In this document: piece by piece, positions 25,551 through 34,014 of the stretch
Numbering within the stretch: the stretch's first letter is position 1
Layout of the letters: each line of letters opens with the position of its first letter
Origin: JANQJA01 sp965267485
Lineage (GTDB): Bacteria; Pseudomonadota; Gammaproteobacteria; Pseudomonadales; Azotimanducaceae
DNA: 64,000 nt
Reading direction: 5' to 3'
Assembly: GCA_965267485.1 (NCBI GenBank)
Contig: OZ254080.1
Coordinates: 3,348,001 to 3,412,000 of the forward strand
Translations under genes and position numbers: made by a program
The notes under the pieces: model-generated
The model's database searches: none
Told to the model about the DNA's origin: nothing
Seen by the model: the letters and a program-made list of their open reading frames with translations, nothing else

Positions 25551-26681
25551 GTGAAGAAAGTTCGACAACTGCTGGCCGCGATCGCGATCAGCGCCCTCAC
25601 CGTCCACGTTGCCGCCGAGGAACCCGGCATCACGATCAACGGCGGTGTTGGCTTCATGGAATTCGATGACGGCCGCGCACTCGACAATGACTACCTGTGG
25701 ACCATCGGCGCAGGCTATCGGTTCGACAATCCGTTCGCGATCGAGGTCGCCTACCTGTCGGCAAACGCCAACGGTACCGATACATCACCCGACGCCGATC
25801 ACGACCAGTGGCGGGTCGACGGCCTGTTCCACCTCGGCGCCGATTCGGGTTATCTCACACCCTTCCTGTCGGCAGGTATCGGCAACGGCACATTCGATTA
25901 CTCCGTGCGTGAGGACGATGAGACGATCATCAACTTCGGCGTGGGTGCCAAGTACGCGCTGACCGACACCATGGCGTTCCGCTCGGATCTCAAGCTCTTT
26001 CGCGGCAGCGACACCGACGACAACGACGTCGCCCTGATCTTCAGCCTCCACTACGCCGTCGGCAACATCGGCACGAAGACCGCTGCTGCCACCCCGGCGC
26101 CGGCAGCCGCTCGGCCCGTCGACAGCGACAACGACGGCGTCACCGACGCCAACGACATCTGCCCGGACACGCCAGAGAACGTCGCCGTCAACTCGCAGGG
26201 CTGCCCGCGCGACGCCGACCGCGACGGGGTTGCCGACTACATGGACGCATGCCCCAACACCACGAACCGTGCGGCCCGCATTGATGAGCGCGGCTGCTAC
26301 GTGCGACTGGAGGAGACCGTCAGAATCGAGCTGGATGTGAAGTTTGCGCTGGACTCGGCAGAAGTCCGGCCCGAGCATCGGGCCGAGGTCGAAACGGTCT
26401 ATGAGTTCATGAACGAATATCCGGAAACGAAGGTAACCATCGAGGGCCATACCGACGATACCGGCGCCGCGGACTACAACCAGGACCTGTCGCAGCGCCG
26501 CGCCCAGGCCATTGCCAACATGCTGGTCCAGGAGTTCGGCCTCGATCCGGAACGCGTCAGCGCCATCGGCTATGGCGAATCACGCCCCGTGGCCAGCAAT
26601 ACCACCGAGGCAGGACGTGCGCAGAACCGCCGCGTGATCGGCGTCGTGGAAGCCCACGTGGAAACAATCCAGGCGCGCTGA
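25551..26681 (+). CDS. OmpA-like outer membrane protein with thrombospondin type-3 repeats
   Basis: A 376-residue outer membrane protein: signal peptide (cleavage near HVAAEE), an eight-stranded-type barrel (about 25-180), an Ala/Pro linker, two calcium-binding type-3 repeats (DSDNDGVTDANDICPDT and DADRDGVADYMDACPNT) and a C-terminal OmpA peptidoglycan-binding domain with EGHTDDTG and QNRRV. It anchors the outer membrane to the cell wall, like OprF. The start is GTG at 25551, with GGAG seven bases upstream. A hairpin overlaps its stop codon. Confidence 0.9.
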   Translation: MKKVRQLLAAIAISALTVHVAAEEPGITINGGVGFMEFDDGRALDNDYLWTIGAGYRFDNPFAIEVAYLSANANGTDTSPDADHDQWRVDGLFHLGADSGYLTPFLSAGIGNGTFDYSVREDDETIINFGVGAKYALTDTMAFRSDLKLFRGSDTDDNDVALIFSLHYAVGNIGTKTAAATPAPAAARPVDSDNDGVTDANDICPDTPENVAVNSQGCPRDADRDGVADYMDACPNTTNRAARIDERGCYVRLEETVRIELDVKFALDSAEVRPEHRAEVETVYEFMNEYPETKVTIEGHTDDTGAADYNQDLSQRRAQAIANMLVQEFGLDPERVSAIGYGESRPVASNTTEAGRAQNRRVIGVVEAHVETIQAR

Positions 26682-26690
26682 CCGCGCCTG
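26670..26690 (+). terminator. GC-rich hairpin at the end of the OmpA-like gene
   Basis: CAGGCGCG at 26670-26677 pairs perfectly with CGCGCCTG at 26683-26690 across a five-base loop. It overlaps the stop codon. There is no T-tract, so intrinsic termination is doubtful, but it lies exactly where two convergent genes meet. Confidence 0.4.
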
Positions 26691-26709
26691 GCGCAACGCC
26701 CAAGCCCCC

Positions 26710-28326
26710 TCAGGCCGAGAGCTCGAAGCCCTCGTAGTCGTTGGCGGCGACTTCATCGCACTTCTGGCGATAGGTCCCGACGCCACCCACGTAGGGCATG
26801 AAGATTCTCGGCTTGCCCGGAATATTGGCGCCGAGATACCAGGAGTTGCATGACGGCGCAGTGAGCATCGTGCCGTTCGCCACCGTATTGACGTGCTCGA
26901 TCCACGATTGCTCCGCTGATTCCGTCGCCTCGATGGTGCGAAGCTGGCGGGCATCCATGTGCGAGATGCAGTCGGCAATCCAGTCGACGTGCTGCTCGAT
27001 CGATACGATCATGTTGCTGAGCACCGACGGGCTGCCGGGCCCGGTGATCGTGAAGAGGTTCGGAAAGCCTGCGACCTGAAGACCGAGGTAGGTTCTCGGC
27101 CCTGCCTCCCACTTGTCCTTCAGCGCGAGCTGGTTCTTGCCCCGAATGTCGATCGACAGCAACGCGCCGGTCATGGCATCGAATCCCGTGGCGTACACCA
27201 GGGCGTCGAATTCGAAGTGGCCCTGCGCCGTCTGGATGCCGGTCTCGGTAATGCGCTCGATGCCGCCCTTGCGCAGATCGACCAGCGTCACGTTGTCGCG
27301 ATTGAACGTCTCGTAGTAGTGCGTGTCGATCACCGGCCGCTTGCAACCGATCGGGTAGCCCTTCGGCATGAGCCCTTCAGCCACGTCAGGATTCCTGACG
27401 ATGCGCGACACCATCTCGCGATACATCTCGCACGCCATCTCGTTGGCTTCCATATCGAGACCGACGTCAACATAGCGGCGGATTGCGGCAAAGCCTTCCT
27501 CGTCAAGCCGCTGCTCACGCTCTTCGGGCGTGGTCTCCTTGATCGACTCGGTCGGCTCCTTCAGGTCAGCGCCGCCAAAGCCGAAGCCATACCCGATGAT
27601 GCCGGCCTGTGACTGCCGCTCCGTCTCACGAATGTCGTCGTAGTTCGACTTCGCCTTCTGACGGAAATCTTCTGTCAGGGGCTTGTTGTTGGCCGGCATC
27701 GTGTAATTCGGCGTGCGCTGAAAAACGGTCAGGTGCTTTGCGTCCTTCGCAATCTCGGGAATCGCCTGAATCCCGGATGATCCGGTACCGATGATCCCGA
27801 CGGTGACGCCAGAGAAGTCGACACCCTCATGGGGCCACGCGCCGGTGTGGTAGACCGGCCCGGCAAAATCATCAGCGCCTTCGATCGTCGGCGTGTTCGG
27901 TTTCGACAGGCAGCCCGTGGCCATGATGCAGAACCGCGATTCGAAGCTGTCGCCCTTATCGGTCGTGACCTTCCAGCGCTTCGACTGCTCGTCGTAGTGG
28001 GCAGACTCGACCCGCGTGTTGAACGCGATGTCCTTTCTCAGATCATGCCGGTCAGCCACATGTTTCGCGTACTCGAGGATCTCGGGCTGTGCGGCCATGA
28101 CCTCGGTCCAGTCCCACTCCTGTTCGAGTTCCTTGTCGAAGCTGTACGAGTACTCGATGCTCGGCACATCACAACGTGCCCCCGGATACCGGTTCCAGTA
28201 CCAGGTACCGCCGACGTCATCGCCCGCCTCGAGCACCTGTACCGACAGGCCAAGCCCGCGAAGCCGATAGAGCATATACATGCCCGCAAACCCGGCTCCG
28301 ACGACCACCGCATCAAGTTCCCTCAC
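26710..28326 (-). CDS. FAD-dependent Baeyer-Villiger-type monooxygenase
   Basis: A 538-residue flavoprotein with an N-terminal Rossmann motif (GAGFAG, residues 10-15), a second nucleotide-binding motif (GIIGTGSSGIQ) and an exact Baeyer-Villiger fingerprint F-A-G-P-V-Y-H-T-G-A-W-P at about 154-165. It should convert ketones to esters or lactones with NADPH and O2, as cyclohexanone monooxygenase does. The start is GTG 28326 with GAGGGAAG upstream. A palindrome (28361-28375) in the promoter region suggests repression by a TetR-type protein not found in the window. Confidence 0.88.
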   Translation of the reverse strand: MRELDAVVVGAGFAGMYMLYRLRGLGLSVQVLEAGDDVGGTWYWNRYPGARCDVPSIEYSYSFDKELEQEWDWTEVMAAQPEILEYAKHVADRHDLRKDIAFNTRVESAHYDEQSKRWKVTTDKGDSFESRFCIMATGCLSKPNTPTIEGADDFAGPVYHTGAWPHEGVDFSGVTVGIIGTGSSGIQAIPEIAKDAKHLTVFQRTPNYTMPANNKPLTEDFRQKAKSNYDDIRETERQSQAGIIGYGFGFGGADLKEPTESIKETTPEEREQRLDEEGFAAIRRYVDVGLDMEANEMACEMYREMVSRIVRNPDVAEGLMPKGYPIGCKRPVIDTHYYETFNRDNVTLVDLRKGGIERITETGIQTAQGHFEFDALVYATGFDAMTGALLSIDIRGKNQLALKDKWEAGPRTYLGLQVAGFPNLFTITGPGSPSVLSNMIVSIEQHVDWIADCISHMDARQLRTIEATESAEQSWIEHVNTVANGTMLTAPSCNSWYLGANIPGKPRIFMPYVGGVGTYRQKCDEVAANDYEGFELSA

Positions 28327-28360
28327 GTTGCTTCCCTCTTATTTGTTGCCTGATTACTAA

Positions 28361-28375
28361 CTGACAGTGTGTCAG
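28361..28375. promoter_or_regulatory. Palindromic operator candidate upstream of the monooxygenase
   Basis: CTGACA-gtg-TGTCAG is a perfect inverted repeat located 35 bases before the monooxygenase start and just after the Nudix gene stop. TetR-family operators often have this form. A regulator gene is not adjacent. Confidence 0.45.
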
Positions 28376-28398
28376 GCATCCGGCTGACTGTCACCCCG

Positions 28399-29181
28399 TC
28401 AGCCCGGACGCTCCATTTTCTCTTCCGAGACGCGATAACCGGCATCCGCCGGGATACAGAGATACATCCCGTCGGCGCGCTTTTCCGTCCAGGGCAACAC
28501 CGTCACGATATCCCGTGCGCCGGCATCCGCGACGGCGGCCTCGACCGACTGACTCTCATCGAGCATCTCGACGTTGAGGCGGGTCGGAAAGATGATCGTG
28601 TACTTGCCGGTTTCGATGCCCGCCAGGGCGTCCTCCGGGCGAATCCACACCGAGTCCACGGACTCACGGCCATCATGCACCGCGAGGTGATCCGCCGGCG
28701 CCGCCGCAAGATAGAATTTCGTGTCAAAGCGTTTTGGCATCATGTCGGGCGTGATCCAGTGCGCAAACGGCACGAGTTCGTCGCAGGCGAGTTCGAGCGA
28801 CTCCTGTTCGAGGAACGTGCGCAGCGAGACCTCGCCGTCGTTCAGCCGTTCCCGATAGGACTCGAGCGCTTCAAGCCGCGCAGCATCGACGAGCGCATCA
28901 CTGCCTGCCGGCCGGGCAAGCAGAATGCCGCATTCCTCGAAGGCTTCGCGAATGGCGCCCGCCATCATTGCAACCTCGGTGTCATCGGCCGACCCCGTAC
29001 CCTGGCACAGGTCCCGCACGGCGAAGTCACCCTCATCGACCTTGCCACCGGGAAACACGAGCGCGCCCGAGGCGAAGTCGATCTGGTGGTGGCGAACGAC
29101 CATGAAGACCTCGAGGCCATCGGGTCCGTCTCTCAACATCAGTATCGTCGCCGCCGGCACCGGCGCCGCTGCATCAGCCAT
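28399..29181 (-). CDS. Nudix hydrolase, NUDT19-like
   Basis: A 260-residue Nudix protein that hydrolyses a nucleoside diphosphate linked to another group. The Nudix box is split in the NUDT7/NUDT19 manner: FPGGKVDEGD, then an insertion of about 25 residues, then AGAIREAFEECGILL with the metal-binding REAFEE. The insertion and length fit NUDT19-like CoA-diphosphatases, but the substrate is not certain. ATG 29181 is followed by the typical ATILMLRDG strand. The gene is upstream of, and on the same strand as, the monooxygenase. Confidence 0.82.
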   Translation of the reverse strand: MADAAAPVPAATILMLRDGPDGLEVFMVVRHHQIDFASGALVFPGGKVDEGDFAVRDLCQGTGSADDTEVAMMAGAIREAFEECGILLARPAGSDALVDAARLEALESYRERLNDGEVSLRTFLEQESLELACDELVPFAHWITPDMMPKRFDTKFYLAAAPADHLAVHDGRESVDSVWIRPEDALAGIETGKYTIIFPTRLNVEMLDESQSVEAAVADAGARDIVTVLPWTEKRADGMYLCIPADAGYRVSEEKMERPG

Positions 29182-29244
29182 GCGCGTCTCCCTCTGTTAT
29201 TGCTTTCGTTCGATTGTAGCAGGCACGGCGCGGGGCTAGTGTCA

Positions 29245-30219
29245 CTAGAGCAGGTCGCCCAGGGCGAAGCCGATACCGATACGGCGCTGGCGGTGGTCGT
29301 AGTCAATCAGGCTCTCGCCATAGCCGTCGAAATAGTGCACATAGCCGCGAAGCTTGCCGTAAAGCGGAAAGATGACGCCAATCTCGGCCGCGCCCTTGTT
29401 GGTCGATACGTTTTTTCGTGCCATCAGTTCGACTTCCAGGCCGTCACCGAACTGGAAGCCGGCGTTCCACTCCATGTGTCCCATGAAGTCAGTGATGTCA
29501 GGATTGTCGTCTTCATCCGAAACGCTGATGCGCTGCCAGGCCCGGAGCGATGTCGTAAACCCGCCACGCTCAAACATGATCTCGCCGAACCCCCGATTCC
29601 AGCTGCGTGATACTTCGCTCACCTGGCCGTTGGACTGGTGTTCGATGCCGACCATGAAGCCTGTGCCGCCACCGAACGGCTGCCACGGCAACGGCGCGAG
29701 ATAGAAGACCTCCGGGCGATAGTTGGTCTCGCGGAACGGCTCCGAGATATCCGATGCATAGGCCTGCCAGAAGGAATTCAGCGTAAACGCGCCGTAGAGC
29801 GCATCACCCCGGATCAGGAGATTGTTCGGAGCAACCGGAAACTTGAGGCTGATCTGGTACTTGATTTCGGTGTCATCGAAGCTGGCCGCGACGTCGTCCA
29901 CCGGCGCGAGCGGCTGTCGATTGATCGCACTGGTATGGGCGACCGGCAGCACGTAGTTGAGACGGTGGGGCGTGATGGTGAAGCGCTGGCGCTCGATGAG
30001 CCGCTCGTCGACGATTCGTTCGGTGACAACACCGTTCGCCGGCGCCGCCTTCGCGGCGCAGAGTTCGCGCAACTCGCCAACGGTCACATCGTCAGCGGCA
30101 CCCTGCAGCGAATCCAGCAGGCATTGTTGCTCTGCCGTGCGTGGCTCCGGTGCTGCGAACGCCGCCACCGGCATGAGACAGAGCAGCGCCATCGAGCAAA
30201 GGCACAGACAATTTCGCAT
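29245..30219 (-). CDS. pldA: Outer membrane phospholipase A (OMPLA family)
   Basis: A 324-residue outer membrane lipase with a signal peptide (cleavage near AAFAA) and a 12-strand barrel. The catalytic residues are visible: His194 and Ser196 in GIEHQSNGQ and Asn208 in SRSWNRG, the order known from E. coli PldA. It hydrolyses phospholipids that reach the outer leaflet. I chose ATG 30219, where the signal peptide begins; in-frame upstream sequence lies in the promoter region of rdgC. It diverges from rdgC. Confidence 0.88.
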   Translation of the reverse strand: MRNCLCLCSMALLCLMPVAAFAAPEPRTAEQQCLLDSLQGAADDVTVGELRELCAAKAAPANGVVTERIVDERLIERQRFTITPHRLNYVLPVAHTSAINRQPLAPVDDVAASFDDTEIKYQISLKFPVAPNNLLIRGDALYGAFTLNSFWQAYASDISEPFRETNYRPEVFYLAPLPWQPFGGGTGFMVGIEHQSNGQVSEVSRSWNRGFGEIMFERGGFTTSLRAWQRISVSDEDDNPDITDFMGHMEWNAGFQFGDGLEVELMARKNVSTNKGAAEIGVIFPLYGKLRGYVHYFDGYGESLIDYDHRQRRIGIGFALGDLL

Positions 30220-30271
30220 ACAGACTCCAGATTGACCGTCGATTGTAATCATCGCTACGGGCGCACGCATG

Positions 30272-30277
30272 TATAAT
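30272..30277 (+). promoter_or_regulatory. -10 hexamer before rdgC
   Basis: A perfect TATAAT lies 40 bases before the rdgC ATG, preceded by TG. No good -35 is evident at the usual spacing. Confidence 0.4.
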
Positions 30278-30316
30278 CGGCGGCTCGCTTTTTCACACCG
30301 ACGCCGAAGTCACCCG

Positions 30317-31219
30317 ATGCTGTTCAAGAACGCCTTTGTCTACCGACTCTCACAACCTTTCGAAGCCGGCGCCGACGCGCTGGCCGAGCAACTGGCCGAA
30401 AACGCCTTCGTGCCCTGCAGCGGCACACGCCCGTCGAGCTTCGGCTGGACGCCGGTGCTGGACATCGAGGACGCGCCACTCGTGCACGAGGTCGCGGGCT
30501 GCTTCCTGCTGAAGGCAAAGCGGGAAGACAAGGTCGTACCGCCGAGCGCGCTGAACGAGGCGTTGGCCGAGCGTGTCGAGAAACTCGAAACGCTGGAGGG
30601 TCGCAAACTTCGAGCAAAAGAGCGTCGCGGCCTGAAGGAGAATACGCTGGCCGATCTGCTGCCGCGTGCGCTGTCGCGCTCGAAACAGATCCTCGGGTAC
30701 ATCTCGCCCAAGGACGAGTTGCTGGTCATTGGCACATCCACTGCGTCAGAGGCAGAACTCTTCATCGACTGCCTTCGTGACAGCCTCGGCTCCTTCCCCG
30801 TGTCAATTCCACAGGTGAAGTCCAAGCCCACCGATGTCTTCACCCATTGGCTGATGCACCGAAAACTTCCCGACGCATTCGGGCTCGGCGACCAGTGCGA
30901 CCTGCTGGACCCGGAGGACACCTCCACGGTCACCTGCAGGCGGCAGGACCTGACCAGCAGTGAGGTGCGCGGCCACGTTGAAGCAGGCAAGATCTGCACA
31001 CGCATCGGGCTGCGCTGGTACGGCGACATGAGCTTTTCGATCGACCGCGACCTCGCACTGAAGCAGATCAAGGTGGAATCCAGCGACGACGATACCGAGT
31101 ACGACGAGGATCCTGTGGCCTCACTCGATGCCGCATTCGCCAATATGTCGCTCGAGTTTTCACGGTTGTTGCCCGCACTGTTCGAAGCACTGGGCGGCGA
31201 GACACGCGGCGAGCAATAG
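30317..31219 (+). CDS. rdgC: Recombination-associated protein RdgC
   Basis: A 300-residue ring-forming DNA-binding protein that limits RecA and is limited to beta- and gammaproteobacteria. The start MLFKNAFVYRL, the C-term SLEFSRLLPALFEALGG and the SFGWTPVL segment match the family, as does the length. ATG 30317 is the first residue of the homologous region. It acts in the cytoplasm during replication-fork repair and conversion events. Confidence 0.95.
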   Translation: MLFKNAFVYRLSQPFEAGADALAEQLAENAFVPCSGTRPSSFGWTPVLDIEDAPLVHEVAGCFLLKAKREDKVVPPSALNEALAERVEKLETLEGRKLRAKERRGLKENTLADLLPRALSRSKQILGYISPKDELLVIGTSTASEAELFIDCLRDSLGSFPVSIPQVKSKPTDVFTHWLMHRKLPDAFGLGDQCDLLDPEDTSTVTCRRQDLTSSEVRGHVEAGKICTRIGLRWYGDMSFSIDRDLALKQIKVESSDDDTEYDEDPVASLDAAFANMSLEFSRLLPALFEALGGETRGEQ

Positions 31220-31238
31220 ATCGATTATTGCGATCTAT
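31216..31238 (+). terminator. Hairpin overlapping the rdgC stop
   Basis: ATAGATCG at 31216-31223 pairs with CGATCTAT at 31231-31238 over a seven-base loop. It includes the rdgC stop codon and is followed by TTTG only, so it is a weak terminator or a different regulatory structure. Confidence 0.3.
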
Positions 31239-31319
31239 TTGCTTTCTCGATTCGAATTGACCGAATCATTGAGAGACCTCAGGATGGTCGGACACCAACG
31301 ACGTACCAGAGGTATCACG

Positions 31320-31670
31320 ATGAATGTGATGATCAAGACGCATCAGGTCGAACTCCCCGGCGGTCACGGCGACCGCCTCGCCCGCCGGTTCCGGCGCGCT
31401 TTCGGCAGACTCGGCAAAGCCGTCGAACGCGTGCGTATCAGCCTTAAGTCAGCGTCGTCGAAACCGGGCGTCCCCGAAAAGATCTGTCAGATGGACGTAA
31501 GCCTGAACGGCGGTGGGCACATCGTCGTGACAGGTCGCGGGACGAGGATGGCACGTGCCATCGGACAGACGCTGCGGCGCGCCCGCTTTCTTGTTCGAAA
31601 GGAGATCGGCCGTCAGCGTTCCCGTCAGCGAAGACTCGACCCGGCCTGCGCCCTGCCCGCAGCGAACTGA
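31320..31670 (+). CDS. HPF/RaiA-like ribosome-associated protein
   Basis: A 116-residue basic protein resembling the S30AE (hibernation-promoting factor) fold: an N-terminal strand (VMIKTHQVEL), a helix with RRFRRAFGRLG, then VERVRISL, a CQMDVSLNGGGHIVVTG strand pair and a C-terminal helix rich in Arg. HPF family proteins bind the 30S decoding site in stationary phase. Similarity is partial and the C-terminal tail is unusually Arg-rich, so some other RNA-binding role is possible. A strong terminator follows three bases after the stop. Confidence 0.6.
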   Translation: MNVMIKTHQVELPGGHGDRLARRFRRAFGRLGKAVERVRISLKSASSKPGVPEKICQMDVSLNGGGHIVVTGRGTRMARAIGQTLRRARFLVRKEIGRQRSRQRRLDPACALPAAN

Positions 31671-31672
31671 AC

Positions 31673-31705
31673 AAAAAAAGGCGCCTTCGGGCGCCTTTTT
31701 CTTTC
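31673..31705 (+). terminator. Rho-independent terminator
   Basis: A hairpin with arms GGCGCC/GGCGCC around a TTCG tetraloop is flanked by A7 and T5, giving a classic bidirectional terminator between the convergent HPF-like and DUF533 genes. Confidence 0.93.
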
Positions 31706-31720
31706 TCAACCAGACGTCAA

Positions 31721-32353
31721 TCAGGCCGTTGCCGTTGCCAGCTCCGCCCGTTCCTCTTCGTTCTCGATCGCCTCAATGAGTTCGGCGGGCAGCCGTAGCG
31801 CCCTGGCAAGCCGGTTCAGGTGAACCTCTCCGGCACGGCACTCGACGTCGATCACGAGTCGGGCCGCGGCATAGACCTGCAGCGCCGTCTCGAGATCGTC
31901 AACGCTCTCTGCAAGGGTCTCCGGCGACTTCGGCAGGCGCATCTCGTCGATCAGCAGGCTCTTCTCGGATTCATCGAAATCCAGTTCGGCCACACGTTCG
32001 AAGATCAGACTGTGTTCATGGGGTGAAAGGTGCCCGTCTGCCATCGCGGCCGCAATCATCGAGCGCATGATCAGCATCCCGTTTTTCTCGCTTGATCGCT
32101 CCGCTGCCGCAAGCTGCGGTGACGACATCTGAATATCTGCTGCCTGGGGGCGATCCTGGCGATAGTGCTGGTAGGCCTTCCAGGCGAGCGCGCCGGCAGC
32201 TGCAACACCACCCACCTTGAGCATCGTTGACGCGGCCTTGCGGCCCTTCTTCGACGACAGCCCGCTGATGACCGCGCCGCTGGCAACGCCACCGGCGACG
32301 CCGCCCAGCAATCCGCTCTGGCCAAGGCCACTGATCAGTTTGTTGAAGTCCAC
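31721..32353 (-). CDS. DUF533 / TerB-like membrane protein (YebE family)
   Basis: A 210-residue protein. The N-terminal third holds glycine-rich segments (GGVAGGVASGAVISG and KVGGVAAAGALAW) that look like a membrane or glycine-zipper region; the C-terminal part (about 90-210) is a helical TerB-like domain with IAAAMADGHLSPHE. I chose GTG 32353 because GGAGGTG lies ten bases upstream. Family members (E. coli YebE) are envelope-associated and stress-induced, of unknown function. Confidence 0.8.
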   Translation of the reverse strand: MDFNKLISGLGQSGLLGGVAGGVASGAVISGLSSKKGRKAASTMLKVGGVAAAGALAWKAYQHYRQDRPQAADIQMSSPQLAAAERSSEKNGMLIMRSMIAAAMADGHLSPHEHSLIFERVAELDFDESEKSLLIDEMRLPKSPETLAESVDDLETALQVYAAARLVIDVECRAGEVHLNRLARALRLPAELIEAIENEEERAELATATA

Positions 32354-32453
32354 GATCGGTTCACCTCCGTGATATGGGAGATGCACTTTAGGGCAGGATA
32401 AAGCGTCGATAAATCCGATTAATTCGAGCGCGAAATTCGTAAATACCGTTGCT

Positions 32454-33290
32454 TCAGGGTAATCCGGCTCGCGGCACATCGACATCGATGAACTCGATGC
32501 GGCCATCCCGCCTCGCCTCGGCATGAGGCCCACTGCCCGTTGCGGAACAGACGTAGAGACGATTGCCGTGCTCACCACCCAGCATGCAGGCAAACGCGCC
32601 GCGATCCAGCGTCTCGGTTCGAAGAATCGTTCCGCCCTGCTGAACGCGAATGACGCAATTGCCGCGCGGGTCCGCCACCCAGATCGCGCCTTCGGCATCA
32701 AGACAGATGCCATCGGGAACGTGCTCGCCGAGATCTGCCCAGACCCGGCGGTTGGAAAGCGTGCCATCTTCAGCCCGATCAAAAGCCGTCAGTCTTCGTG
32801 CGCGGGATTCGGCAATGATGAGCGTGGAACCCTCCGGCGTGATCACGGTGCCATTCGGGAAGTCGAGATCAGGGGCCGCGATGCTCGCGGTGCCGTCAGG
32901 ACGTACGACCGCAAGGTTCGCCTGCATCGGCTCGACGGGATCGCCATGGGTATCAAAACCGAAGTTCCCGACGTAAGCATTGCCGGCCGCGTCGACGACC
33001 ATGTCATTGCAGTGGAAGGTCGCGATCGCACCGAGATCTGCATGCTCTGCGAGCACGCCGTCCGCTTCCTGTCGAAGCAGTTTGCGATCGGTCATCGACA
33101 CGATGAGCAGGCGCCCGTCCGGCAGCCAGCCCAGGCCCGACGGTTGACCGGGTACCGTGGCGACCATTGAGAGTTCGCCATCGTCGGTCAGTGAATGGAC
33201 GGTGTGCGTATAGAAATCAGAGAAGAACAGCCTGCCTTCGTGCCAGCGTGGCCCTTCGGGAAAGCGGAGTCCGTCGACGAGTACTTTCAC
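32454..33290 (-). CDS. SMP-30/gluconolactonase family protein
   Basis: A 278-residue six-bladed propeller of the SMP-30/gluconolactonase/LRE family. EGPRW near the N terminus supplies the metal-binding Glu, and later metal ligands are expected in the FPNGTVI and VPDGICLD segments (Asn and Asp). It probably hydrolyses a lactone in the cytoplasm; no signal peptide is present. It begins 10 bases after the MBL-fold gene stop, so the two may form an operon. Confidence 0.82.
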   Translation of the reverse strand: MKVLVDGLRFPEGPRWHEGRLFFSDFYTHTVHSLTDDGELSMVATVPGQPSGLGWLPDGRLLIVSMTDRKLLRQEADGVLAEHADLGAIATFHCNDMVVDAAGNAYVGNFGFDTHGDPVEPMQANLAVVRPDGTASIAAPDLDFPNGTVITPEGSTLIIAESRARRLTAFDRAEDGTLSNRRVWADLGEHVPDGICLDAEGAIWVADPRGNCVIRVQQGGTILRTETLDRGAFACMLGGEHGNRLYVCSATGSGPHAEARRDGRIEFIDVDVPRAGLP

Positions 33291-33300
33291 GCGTTCGCCC

Positions 33301-33981
33301 TCAGGGCATCAGGTTCTTCCAAGAGTCCAGATCAGGAATCCGCATGTACACGTTGGTGCGACGCACGTCTTCCATCAGCGCATTCGGCACTTCCGCATAG
33401 TTGTGGCCGGGCAGCAGCAACGTGTCGTCCGGCAAATCAGCGAGCTTCCGGAGCGAGTGATACATATCCTCGGAGTTCGAACCCGGCAAATCGACGCGGC
33501 CGCAGCCCTGAATGAACAACGTATCGCCCGACACCAGCGTCTTCCTGATGCGGAAGCACTGTGACCCCGGCGTGTGTCCCGGCGTGTGCAGGAACTCGAC
33601 CTCGACGTCACCCACCTCGAGTTTGTCGCCGGATTCCACCTTCTTGATGTCCGTCCCGGAGACGCCGGTGACCTTTTGCAGGCCCTCGGCCTCGAGCTTG
33701 TGTGCGTAGATGGGCACCGGGTTCTTCGCCAGCAGTTCGGCAATCCCCTCGACGTTGTTGTGACCGAATGAGCCGCCGCAGTGGTCCGGGTGGTAGTGCG
33801 TGATCAATGCGCCGGTCAGCTTGTAGTCCTGCGCCTCAAGCCGTTCCAGCAACGCGTCGATATCCCATGCGGGATCGACGATCACGACCTCTCGCGTTGC
33901 CCTGGAGCCGACGATGTAGGTGAAATTCTCCATCGGCCCGATCTGGATCTGCTCGATGAGCAACTCTTCTTCGATCGACAT
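33301..33981 (-). CDS. Metallo-beta-lactamase-fold hydrolase, glyoxalase II-like
   Basis: A 226-residue MBL-fold protein. The metal motif THYHPDH is at residues 61-67; further ligands are in HTPGHTPGS, SGDTLF and LPGHNY. This pattern fits hydroxyacylglutathione hydrolases and persulfide dioxygenases; the short C-terminal helix and lack of the usual glutathione-binding lysines leave the substrate open. It precedes the SMP-30 gene on the same strand. Confidence 0.8.
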   Translation of the reverse strand: MSIEEELLIEQIQIGPMENFTYIVGSRATREVVIVDPAWDIDALLERLEAQDYKLTGALITHYHPDHCGGSFGHNNVEGIAELLAKNPVPIYAHKLEAEGLQKVTGVSGTDIKKVESGDKLEVGDVEVEFLHTPGHTPGSQCFRIRKTLVSGDTLFIQGCGRVDLPGSNSEDMYHSLRKLADLPDDTLLLPGHNYAEVPNALMEDVRRTNVYMRIPDLDSWKNLMP

Positions 33982-34014
33982 GTCTCGTTCCCGTCAGCGT
34001 TTGCGCAAACTATA

